Origin: an uncultured Clostridia bacterium
Lineage (GTDB): Bacteria > Bacillota > Clostridia > Saccharofermentanales > Saccharofermentanaceae
Length of the DNA stretch: 43,690 nt
Assembly: GCA_947303255.1 (NCBI GenBank)
Contig: CAMYXL010000021.1
Span: 1 to 43,690, forward strand
Direction: 5' to 3'
A program made the translations under genes and the position numbers. Below the pieces are notes generated by a model. The model had not been told where the DNA came from. It did no database searches and worked only from the letters and a program-made list of their open reading frames with translations. Within the stretch, counting starts at the first letter, position 1. The number at the start of each line of letters is the position of its first letter. Positions 31,872 to 39,250 of this stretch are shown here, piece by piece.

Positions 31872-34238
31872 TCAGTGATAATAATTCTCAAAGTTATCCG
31901 GCAGGAACTGCATCGCCAGCAGATAGAACGCTTCGAACAACTCGTTGGCTTCTGCAGAATTGCTTTTGGCCTTTTTCAGCATTCTCGTAATGTAGTTTAT
32001 CGGCTTAAAGAACAATTCCATTTCATTTTTATAATTATCACCTAGCTTATAAGCGATGTAAATGTGTCCGGATTCAATAAACTGCTCCATTTTGATATCT
32101 GAGAACTGGACAACGATATATTGCCCCTTAGCGTACATTTCAGCATTATCCGGATAACGTCCGCTGATAAAGAAATCATCAATAGTAGCTCCATTCTTAG
32201 GCAGGAAATAGAATTTCAATGACGGCTTACCCTTAAATGACATCGTCCATCCGTAGAATGAGAGATGCTCTGACGGATCAACACTGAACGGCATGTTGCT
32301 TCCGTAACTCTCATCAGCAGGGTCATAGAACACACCCGTCTTATAACTTTCCTGATTATCTGTCAGCGCAACCTTCGCTCTCATATCATCTGTAATAATA
32401 CTGTCGGCAAGATCATTCTTCCTGAAATTGAAATACTTCTGTGAAGCAGCTCCGTACAAAGCAAGGCAGATCGCCGTCTTAACTCCGGATTCTCCGTATT
32501 TATCAGGATTATTGATCACCACGTCGATATAATCTCTGACGGTGAAACCTGACATGGAACAAACAGGTTCGTCTTTTCCTTTCCTGTACAGTTCAAACTT
32601 AAGAGGAACCGTCATATCCATAGAATCCAAATAGTATGTGTATGCCCGATATCCTTCTGCATATGTGTCATAACTGGTCAAGATCTGCTCATTATCTCCG
32701 AGCAGACAGCATTCGCTGCCATCCACAGTACTGATCTTTGCTGTGTAATTGTAGAGGCCATAATTAATATCTCCCTGAGTGAAATATACACAGAACCTGA
32801 TCCCGATCGAGGTACCGTCTGTTATGAGCGAATAACCGCAGAGAGATGTCGTTTTATTCTTATTGGCTATATATTGAAATTCCAAATGATAATAATACTG
32901 GTTGTCCGGATTTTTGTTTACACTATCTACTAAGGTCGAATCATCTGAGGTTTCATAGATGAATCTTTCAGTATAATATTCGATCCCGACGCTCGTTGAA
33001 TAACTCGGTACTTTGATAAGAGCATCTCCTTCATTAAGTCCGTATGCTGATATACCTACTTTAAACTGAGTATCATTGTAATACTCTGCATAGATGTAAT
33101 CCTTCAAACCGTTATCACATACGATGTAAAGGTTTTTCTTCGTTCCATCTATGTATCTGTTGTTGTCAATGATGTTTATTTCTTCATTTATAGCAACCGG
33201 GCATTCGCGTCCGCTGTCAATATAGATTCCGCCACCGCCTTCATCGGTAGCTTCATAGCTGTTGCATTTGTTGTTAGTTATTTTCGGAATAAGATAGGCA
33301 GGCCTTCCGTCGGTGGAATATGTAGACTCAAATCTCGCATTCTCACCTACCATACTTATCGCTCCGCCTCTCTTATCGGCCTCATTATAAGTCATGCTTC
33401 CGCCAAAGATCACCTTTCCTTCAGAATAGATGCCTCCACCTTCAATCGCATAACATCTGTTGATCTCTCCGTTGATCCATACTTCTGTATTGCCGGAAGC
33501 TCGGATCGCTCCGCCCTGTTCCGCAGAGAAATCCCTTATGATCGCCTCGGTTCCCATATAGAACTTGGAATATCCTAAAAGATTGAATGCACTGTATCTC
33601 TTATCAAGGTAATGACCGGTGGAATACGTTCCGTAGCCGCCAACTACACTGATACCGGTTACATACGCACTACTGTAGGCGTCACTTGATTCACCATCGA
33701 TCCTGACAAGAGGAGCACCGTATGGAGAATATAGCGTACCGTCGTAGAGTTCTTTTGGTTCATCATAGAAATAAGTTCCCTGAAACTTGATCGTACTGTC
33801 CATGATTCCGGCAGCATCCCACAGATATTCACTTGTATCTTCAGGATCATAGGTGATCGTCCTTCCCTGAAGCTCGATTACTGCTGCGGAATGTTCTTGA
33901 ACTTTTACGCCGTGTCTGATCGTTATGTCCTCACCCAGATAGTAATAAACATTTTCCTGAGTAGGATTAACAACATCAGGGAGAGTACCGCCAAAATCAC
34001 GATTGATTATCTCCTGAGTCAAGAGATTGTAAACGTAATGGTATGCATGTGAACCGCCGGTCCAGTATTCCAATGTGTCAAGCTGGCACTTATACATACC
34101 ATCCTCTTGCTTAACAAAATCGTGACCGTCAACTGTAATTACATCGCCATCTGCAAGAACAGCCGATGGTATCAGCGAGATAAGGATACCTGTCGACAGA
34201 AGAGCTGAAGCGACCTTCAAGAGAAATTTCTTCTTCAT
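31872..34238 (-). CDS. Secreted beta-helix surface protein E
   Basis: A 788-residue exported protein, the longest of the five. Signal peptide MKKKFLLKVASALLSTGILI with cleavage near VLA (about 30). Beta-helix coils at about 205-330 include GGAIRASGNTEVWINGEINR, GGGIYSEGKVIFGG and GGAISMVGENARFE; GGGGIYIDSGREC follows. The family motifs are CLALYGAASQKYFNFRKNDL (about 605) and LSFYGWTMSFKGKPSLKFYF (about 665). The ATG at 34238 has GGAGGAAC; an upstream ATG at 34301 has none. The leader region before it is AT-rich. Followed by peptide E. Confidence 0.88.
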   Translation of the reverse strand: MKKKFLLKVASALLSTGILISLIPSAVLADGDVITVDGHDFVKQEDGMYKCQLDTLEYWTGGSHAYHYVYNLLTQEIINRDFGGTLPDVVNPTQENVYYYLGEDITIRHGVKVQEHSAAVIELQGRTITYDPEDTSEYLWDAAGIMDSTIKFQGTYFYDEPKELYDGTLYSPYGAPLVRIDGESSDAYSSAYVTGISVVGGYGTYSTGHYLDKRYSAFNLLGYSKFYMGTEAIIRDFSAEQGGAIRASGNTEVWINGEINRCYAIEGGGIYSEGKVIFGGSMTYNEADKRGGAISMVGENARFESTYSTDGRPAYLIPKITNNKCNSYEATDEGGGGIYIDSGRECPVAINEEINIIDNNRYIDGTKKNLYIVCDNGLKDYIYAEYYNDTQFKVGISAYGLNEGDALIKVPSYSTSVGIEYYTERFIYETSDDSTLVDSVNKNPDNQYYYHLEFQYIANKNKTTSLCGYSLITDGTSIGIRFCVYFTQGDINYGLYNYTAKISTVDGSECCLLGDNEQILTSYDTYAEGYRAYTYYLDSMDMTVPLKFELYRKGKDEPVCSMSGFTVRDYIDVVINNPDKYGESGVKTAICLALYGAASQKYFNFRKNDLADSIITDDMRAKVALTDNQESYKTGVFYDPADESYGSNMPFSVDPSEHLSFYGWTMSFKGKPSLKFYFLPKNGATIDDFFISGRYPDNAEMYAKGQYIVVQFSDIKMEQFIESGHIYIAYKLGDNYKNEMELFFKPINYITRMLKKAKSNSAEANELFEAFYLLAMQFLPDNFENYYH

Positions 34239-34387
34239 TCTGAGTTCCTCCGAAAATATACGAAACAAAACAAATAAGCCGATTAATTGCGAGCATATCA
34301 TATATTATTGAGCATTTCTATAAATATTTTATACATCTATATCATTATCAGGAACTTATGATCAGTTTCTCATGGCAAAAGATAAGA

Positions 34388-34729
34388 TCATCCTCTGTCA
34401 ATTAAGATGATAGGTACAAAGTAATTCTTTACATAAGGAGAGACAAAATTCTTTCCGTCATATCCGCTTCTGTTGATGTATACGAGCTCTCCTACGTTAT
34501 ATGCCTTTGAGCTAACAACATAAACAGGAGTGTTAGCAGAACAGGCCTGGTTCGTCGTATTCAGAGTAACTGTAACACATGTCTTTTTACACATATAATA
34601 TCCCGGTTGAAAAATCGTTGCTGCATTTACATCGTTTACAGGGATTGGGTTAAACTTCTTTGGAAGGATCGTATATCCGCCAAAAAATACTGCCAAAACC
34701 AAAACAACACTCAAAATTCTTTTTGTCAT
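34388..34729 (-). CDS. Small secreted family protein 4 (113 residues)
   Basis: Signal peptide MTKRILSVVLVLAVFFGGYT, then ILPKKFNPIPVNDVNAATIF. The mature part of about 78 residues has the shared core VGELVYINRSGYDGKNFVSP and ends IILIDRG. Two cysteines early (YMCKKTCVTV) and one near NQACSANTP, so disulfides are possible. GAGAGG precedes the ATG. Own conserved promoter at 34780-34808. No clear terminator downstream, where 34302-34387 separates it from cassette E. Function unknown. Confidence 0.83.
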   Translation of the reverse strand: MTKRILSVVLVLAVFFGGYTILPKKFNPIPVNDVNAATIFQPGYYMCKKTCVTVTLNTTNQACSANTPVYVVSSKAYNVGELVYINRSGYDGKNFVSPYVKNYFVPIILIDRG

Positions 34730-34779
34730 ACTAAAATCCTCTCACTTTCATTATTATTTTCGAAAACTATCGTGCCTAC

Positions 34780-34808
34780 AACATAACATCCCTCATTGTC
34801 ACCGTAAA
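34780..34808 (-). promoter_or_regulatory. Conserved small-protein promoter, copy 3
   Basis: Minus strand: TTTACG (34803-34808), 17-base spacer starting GTGACAAT, TATGTT (34780-34785). One base differs from the spacer start of the other copies. Confidence 0.8.
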
Positions 34809-34880
34809 GACAACCAACGATATTGAACAATATTGTGTTATGTTTGTTTTCTGTTTGGTCAAATACATGCTATTTCAAAC

Positions 34881-34915
34881 AAAAACACACCCCGATCGAT
34901 ATTTCGACCGGAGTG
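34881..34915 (-). terminator. Terminator after small secreted gene 5
   Basis: Stem around caccccgatcg / cgaccggagtg with a short AT loop, then TGTTTTTG on the minus strand, about 40 bases past the stop codon. Confidence 0.8.
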
Positions 34916-34957
34916 CTGAAGTTTGTTTTTATTGATCTGCTTGAAGGACCAATTAGA

Positions 34958-35317
34958 TCAAACGATGTAAGGTGTCAGTGTGCTTCCGATGTATGGTCCC
35001 AACTTGTAATAGTTGTAATCTTCGCCCCACTGATTCAGTGATACGATATCACCCTGATAATATGTCTTATACTCATATACGTCTTCCCAGTAGTATTCAG
35101 TATGCTTAATGATGAAACCTACCTGACGTGATTTCTTAACTCTGTCTACCCACTTTGAAGCTGTGAATGTGCATGTTACTTTGTATGCACCCGGACGGTA
35201 ATATTCCACCGCGTAAACTTCATTAGTCGGAAGGATATTAGCCTTCTTAGGGATAATCGCATATCCTCCAAAGAAAACGGTCAATACCAGGATCACGCTC
35301 AATACTCTCTTTACCAT
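34958..35317 (-). CDS. Small secreted family protein 5 (119 residues)
   Basis: Signal peptide MVKRVLSVILVLTVFFGGYA, then IIPKKANILPTNEVYAVEYY. The mature part of about 84 residues is unusually rich in Tyr and Trp and has the shared core YQGDIVSLNQWGEDYNYYKL. No cysteine. The start at 35317 follows GAGAGG; an upstream in-frame codon at 35374 falls in the promoter. Own promoter at 35365-35393 and own terminator. It is divergent from the HTH-dehydrogenase gene, whose HTH could in principle act on the shared upstream region. Confidence 0.83.
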   Translation of the reverse strand: MVKRVLSVILVLTVFFGGYAIIPKKANILPTNEVYAVEYYRPGAYKVTCTFTASKWVDRVKKSRQVGFIIKHTEYYWEDVYEYKTYYQGDIVSLNQWGEDYNYYKLGPYIGSTLTPYIV

Positions 35318-35364
35318 ATTGAAACCTCTCATTTCGTATATTCGACGACCTGCGCCATGCCTAT

Positions 35365-35393
35365 AACATAACATCGTAGATTGTCATCGTAAA
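35365..35393 (-). promoter_or_regulatory. Conserved small-protein promoter, copy 4
   Basis: Minus strand: TTTACG (35388-35393), 17-base spacer starting ATGACAAT, TATGTT (35365-35370). Confidence 0.8.
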
Positions 35394-35513
35394 GACAATA
35401 TACGATATTAAAAGATAATTTGATTTTTGCGTTTTAGCGTTCTCAAATATTAGTTACATTCTGAGGTATTCTGAATCGTCATGTTAAGATTATTAACACG
35501 AAACCGACAATTA

Positions 35514-35542
35514 TTGCATAAAAGTATCGTTTGTGTTATTCT
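35514..35542 (+). promoter_or_regulatory. Promoter of the HTH-dehydrogenase gene
   Basis: TTGCAT (35514-35519) and TATTCT (35537-35542) with a 17-base spacer. Transcription would start near 35549, so the coding start at 35573 is used and the upstream ATG at 35531 is not. Confidence 0.55.
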
Positions 35543-35572
35543 CCACTCAGACATGCTCAGGGAGGCAATAAA

Positions 35573-37066
35573 ATGAAAGAATTATCTTTAGAGCTATTGG
35601 CTAATACCGTATATACAAAGCGCAGAGAAAAAGGAATGCGACAGGTCGACCTGAGTGAGGCGACGGGTATCAACAGATCCATGTTATCATTCATCGAGCA
35701 CCAGTCGATGAGACCTTCTGTTGATCAGCTGAAGCTGCTGTCGGAAGTGCTGGATTTTGACATGGACTCCCTGTTCGTCGATCCGGATAAGAAAAAAGAA
35801 AAGCAAAAATCTTATAATGTGGCTGTGGCAGGTACCGGCTATGTAGGACTGTCTCTGGCGGTGCTGCTGGCGCAGTGTAACAATGTTACGGCAGTTGACA
35901 TCATTCCCGAGAAGGTAGAAAAGTTAAATAATTACATCTCGCCGATCCAGGACGATTATATCGAGAAATACCTCAAAGAAGCCAAGGCAGGAAAGAGAAA
36001 GTTGAGTCTTAAGGCGACTTTGGATGCGAAAAAAGCTTACCGAAAAGCTGACTATATTATCATCGCTGCTCCGACAAATTATGATCCGAATCTCAACTTT
36101 TTCGATTGCTCTGCAGTAGAGAATGTCCTTGAACTTATCAAGGAATCGACCAAGGGTTCGAAGGTCAAACCGACCATCGTTATCAAGTCAACGGTTCCGG
36201 TCGGATATACGGCATCCATCAGAAAAAAGATGAAGATGGACAACATTATCTTCTCGCCTGAGTTTTTGAGAGAGTCCAAGGCTCTTTACGATAACCTCTT
36301 CCCGAGCAGGATCATCGTGGGATGTGATGACAAAATGAGGGAGCAGGCGGATGTTTTCGCGCAGATGCTAAAGAATGGTGCGATAAAACCTGATATTGAG
36401 ACTATATTTATGGGATCGACGGAGGCTGAAGCGACAAAGCTGTTTGTTAATACGTATCTGGCGCTCAGGGTGTCGTTCTTTAATGAGCTCGACACTTATG
36501 CGGAAATCAAGGGGCTTAATACTGCGGACATCATCAAGGGCGTGTGTCTGGATCCGAGAGTCGGCGATTACTATAATAATCCGTCTTTCGGATATGGCGG
36601 ATACTGTCTGCCGAAGGACACCAAGCAACTCCTGGCAAATTACAGGGATGTGCCGGAAAATCTAATCGAGGCCATCGTCGAGAGCAACAGGACGAGGAAG
36701 GATTTTATCGCCGACCGTGTTCTGGAGATGGCGGGTGCCTATAGCTACTCTCATAACCGTTATGACAGGACTAAGGAGAAGAATGTCGTTGTCGGCGTAT
36801 ACCGCCTTACCATGAAGGCCAATTCCGACAACTTCAGACAGTCGTCCATTCAGGGCGTCATGAAGCGTATCAAGGCTAAGGGCGCGACAGTCATCATATA
36901 CGAGCCGACGCTCGAGAACGGTTCCACTTTCTTCGGTTCGAAAGTCGTAAATGATCTGAAGAAATTCAAGAAGAAGTGCGGCTGCATAATCGCCAACAGA
37001 TATGATTCATCTCTGGATGATGTTAAGGATAAGGTCTACACGAGAGATCTTTTTAAAAGAGACTAA
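35573..37066 (+). CDS. HTH (XRE)-UDP-glucose 6-dehydrogenase fusion
   Basis: A 497-residue cytosolic protein. Residues 1-70 are an XRE-type helix-turn-helix domain ([20 protein letters not shown], then [20 protein letters not shown]), joined by a lysine-rich linker (72-79, DKKKEKQK) to a UDP-glucose/GDP-mannose dehydrogenase. There the NAD motif GTGYVG spans 87-92, FSPEFLRES is near 230, and the catalytic cysteine (345) lies in GGYCLPKDT. The enzyme part should make UDP-glucuronate or a similar nucleotide sugar acid for capsule or wall polymers. A GGGAGG site precedes the ATG. It ends three bases from the convergent metallophosphoesterase stop. The DNA-binding domain may make it a self-regulating trigger enzyme. 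Confidence 0.92.
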   Translation: MKELSLELLANTVYTKRREKGMRQVDLSEATGINRSMLSFIEHQSMRPSVDQLKLLSEVLDFDMDSLFVDPDKKKEKQKSYNVAVAGTGYVGLSLAVLLAQCNNVTAVDIIPEKVEKLNNYISPIQDDYIEKYLKEAKAGKRKLSLKATLDAKKAYRKADYIIIAAPTNYDPNLNFFDCSAVENVLELIKESTKGSKVKPTIVIKSTVPVGYTASIRKKMKMDNIIFSPEFLRESKALYDNLFPSRIIVGCDDKMREQADVFAQMLKNGAIKPDIETIFMGSTEAEATKLFVNTYLALRVSFFNELDTYAEIKGLNTADIIKGVCLDPRVGDYYNNPSFGYGGYCLPKDTKQLLANYRDVPENLIEAIVESNRTRKDFIADRVLEMAGAYSYSHNRYDRTKEKNVVVGVYRLTMKANSDNFRQSSIQGVMKRIKAKGATVIIYEPTLENGSTFFGSKVVNDLKKFKKKCGCIIANRYDSSLDDVKDKVYTRDLFKRD

Positions 37067-37069
37067 TGG

Positions 37070-38224
37070 TCACTCATTCACAAGATCGACAAAGCAGTAT
37101 TCCGAGATGGTGCCGCTCCTGAAGGCAATGGCCCAGTTGGACATGCCGGAGGTAACTATGAATGTCGTGCCGCCTCTTTTCTCGAGGCCGTATGTGGCGT
37201 CGTTGATACCGATGATCTCGGCGATCTGACCTATCGGCAGCATATGTCCGCCGTGAGTGTGCCCCGCGAGCACCAGATCGCATCCCGCCTTTTCTTCGGC
37301 GTCATAATCATTAGGCTGGTGGTCAAGGAGGATCGTATAGTATGACGGGTCCACATCCTTCATCAGTTCCTCCATGGAAAGACGTTCCATACTCTTGTCC
37401 TTACGACCGATGATGCAGTATTCGTCATTGATGTAAGACACCTCGTCCTCGAGCACGGTCACGCCGTTATCGCGTAGGGAATCAAGAAGTTCGGCATAAG
37501 TAAATCCGCGAAGCTTGTTGTTGCTATCGTCGTGATTGCCCGGTACGTAAAACACACCGTATGTTGTCTTTATGTTGCCCAAAGCCTGACAGCACCGAAT
37601 CATGTCATCCCTTTTGGTGTGCTCATCAACATAATCGCCGACGATCACCATTATGTCGGGATCCTGCTCTCCGATCTTTTCCACGTATTCTGCGAATTCC
37701 TCGCTGCCGAAGCTGGAGCCGATATGAGTGTCCGCGATAAAAGCGATCTTCATTGGCGTTCTGTCGGTCGTGACAGTGTAGTCCGTCTCGTACAGATAGT
37801 GAGCCAGGAAGAACGCGATGCTCAGGTAAGTTACCGTAAGTATGACGGCAAGAAGTGACGAGAAGATGAAGGAGTATATCCTTCTTTTTCGAAAAATATC
37901 AGCAAACTTCTCGGCCTTGGCTGACTTGTGTCTCCTGACCAGGATCAGATTGACGATACCCAGGATTATCTCCAGAAGGCCCCAGAACATGAAAAGATGA
38001 AGGACCGGAATGACCCAGAAGTAGGGACTCACGATACAGAGTACCACGATTAGGAGTATCGGAGCTGCGGCGATGACCGAAGCCCGGATCTTGTCTTCCT
38101 TCGTGACTTTCTCCTTGCCGTGCAGTACCAGATTTCTGACGCGCAGAAACAGATAGCGCAGTCCGAGGACCACTATCGCCAGGATCAACAGCACCAATAA
38201 CGGCATCAGATAGATAAAATTCAT
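37070..38224 (-). CDS. Membrane-bound metallophosphoesterase (YkuE-like)
   Basis: A 384-residue protein. Four hydrophobic segments (about 1-155) precede a calcineurin-type phosphoesterase domain, with metal motifs ADTHIG (about 167), GDYVDEH (about 201), PGNHDD (about 231) and LAGHTHGGH (about 322) all intact. Family members hydrolyse phospholipid head groups or nucleotides near the membrane. The ATG at 38224 has TAGGG and begins the first membrane segment; other start codons up to 38344 lack good sites and would overlap the upstream gene. Probably co-transcribed with the zinc-ribbon membrane protein. Confidence 0.87.
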   Translation of the reverse strand: MNFIYLMPLLVLLILAIVVLGLRYLFLRVRNLVLHGKEKVTKEDKIRASVIAAAPILLIVVLCIVSPYFWVIPVLHLFMFWGLLEIILGIVNLILVRRHKSAKAEKFADIFRKRRIYSFIFSSLLAVILTVTYLSIAFFLAHYLYETDYTVTTDRTPMKIAFIADTHIGSSFGSEEFAEYVEKIGEQDPDIMVIVGDYVDEHTKRDDMIRCCQALGNIKTTYGVFYVPGNHDDSNNKLRGFTYAELLDSLRDNGVTVLEDEVSYINDEYCIIGRKDKSMERLSMEELMKDVDPSYYTILLDHQPNDYDAEEKAGCDLVLAGHTHGGHMLPIGQIAEIIGINDATYGLEKRGGTTFIVTSGMSNWAIAFRSGTISEYCFVDLVNE

Positions 38225-38340
38225 AAACCCTACTCTTGCCCGCCATGTCATGGGACGGACATTCAAACTCAAGATGATTATACAACCGTTTAAGAGGGAG
38301 ATGTGTATCATCTTGATGACAGATGTTATGGAAAGAATTG

Positions 38341-39027
38341 TCAATTATTCATATCGTCTATCTTAGTCCCACAGACATGACACTCGGTCTCGTCTTCCAG
38401 AAGACCGAATCCGCACTTTTGGCAGAATCTCTTGGGTTTTCTCATCACTGTCTTGGTATTCCAGTTTGGTTCGTCATCGAGAAAAGAGGGAGTAAGATCA
38501 GGGATCTTATCTTCCGTTTTTCTTCTTCTGTCGAAGGTTCTTCTTCTGTTCTTTTCCGTTTCAAAATTGCTGACTACCTTGTAGCGTTCACATGCAGCAC
38601 TCATACATTTCCCGCGGATATAAACAGTCAGGATGATCCACGCTGTTGTAAGAAACGATAGCACCAAAGAAGACATATCCACAAAATTTCGCTGACCGAA
38701 TATGATCATAGTCCTTATCGGGAAATAAAGTCCGGTAACCAAAGAGATAAACAGATAAGTATTAAATTTATTCTTGATACAGTAATATCTGAAAAAAGTA
38801 AGAAGCGAGAAGACAAAAGCCATTACATAAAGATAAAACAATGTGGTCTCTGAACTTTCACCGCTCATCCAGCTATAGATCGGAAGTACAAGCACACAAG
38901 CGATATGAAGGGCAAAGAAAGTGATATACCCTATTCTCTTTTTCTCACCATCCACATGAAGAATAGCAGGAAACCTGTTAAGTTCCTGCTGAAAAAACAA
39001 CTCGCGATCCAGGATAACGTCAGCCAT
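38341..39027 (-). CDS. Membrane protein with C-terminal zinc ribbon, paralogue 1
   Basis: A 228-residue protein. It starts with a conserved cytosolic stretch (PAILHVDGEKKRIGY, 20-34), then four membrane segments, a basic linker (RRRTFDRRRKTEDK) and a zinc ribbon with Cys at 202, 205, 216 and 219 (CQKCGFGL and CHVCGT). The same plan and the same cysteine positions occur in the gene at 42816-43508. Function unknown; I know no named family. AAAAGGAAT precedes the ATG. Its stop lies just before the metallophosphoesterase gene. Confidence 0.8.
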   Translation of the reverse strand: MADVILDRELFFQQELNRFPAILHVDGEKKRIGYITFFALHIACVLVLPIYSWMSGESSETTLFYLYVMAFVFSLLTFFRYYCIKNKFNTYLFISLVTGLYFPIRTMIIFGQRNFVDMSSLVLSFLTTAWIILTVYIRGKCMSAACERYKVVSNFETEKNRRRTFDRRRKTEDKIPDLTPSFLDDEPNWNTKTVMRKPKRFCQKCGFGLLEDETECHVCGTKIDDMNN

Positions 39028-39250
39028 ATTCCTTTTTTCCCTATTCCGATAGTATCAATGATCCCCGATATGATTCTACACCATGAAATCTGATCGGTAT
39101 ATATTTTTTATCTGGAAAACAAGGTCGGTTGCCCCATTTTGAAGTTTTTTTATTTTTTTCGAAAAAGTTTCGAATAATTCCCATGACCTGTGTGTCATAT
39201 AGGCAGATGCACAAAATGCAAATACCTATAACATGAAAGGGAATAAAGAA

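Noticed and set aside
37067..37069. A shared terminator between the convergent dehydrogenase and phosphoesterase genes
   Set aside because: The stops are three bases apart and no hairpin with a T tract is found there; transcripts probably overlap.
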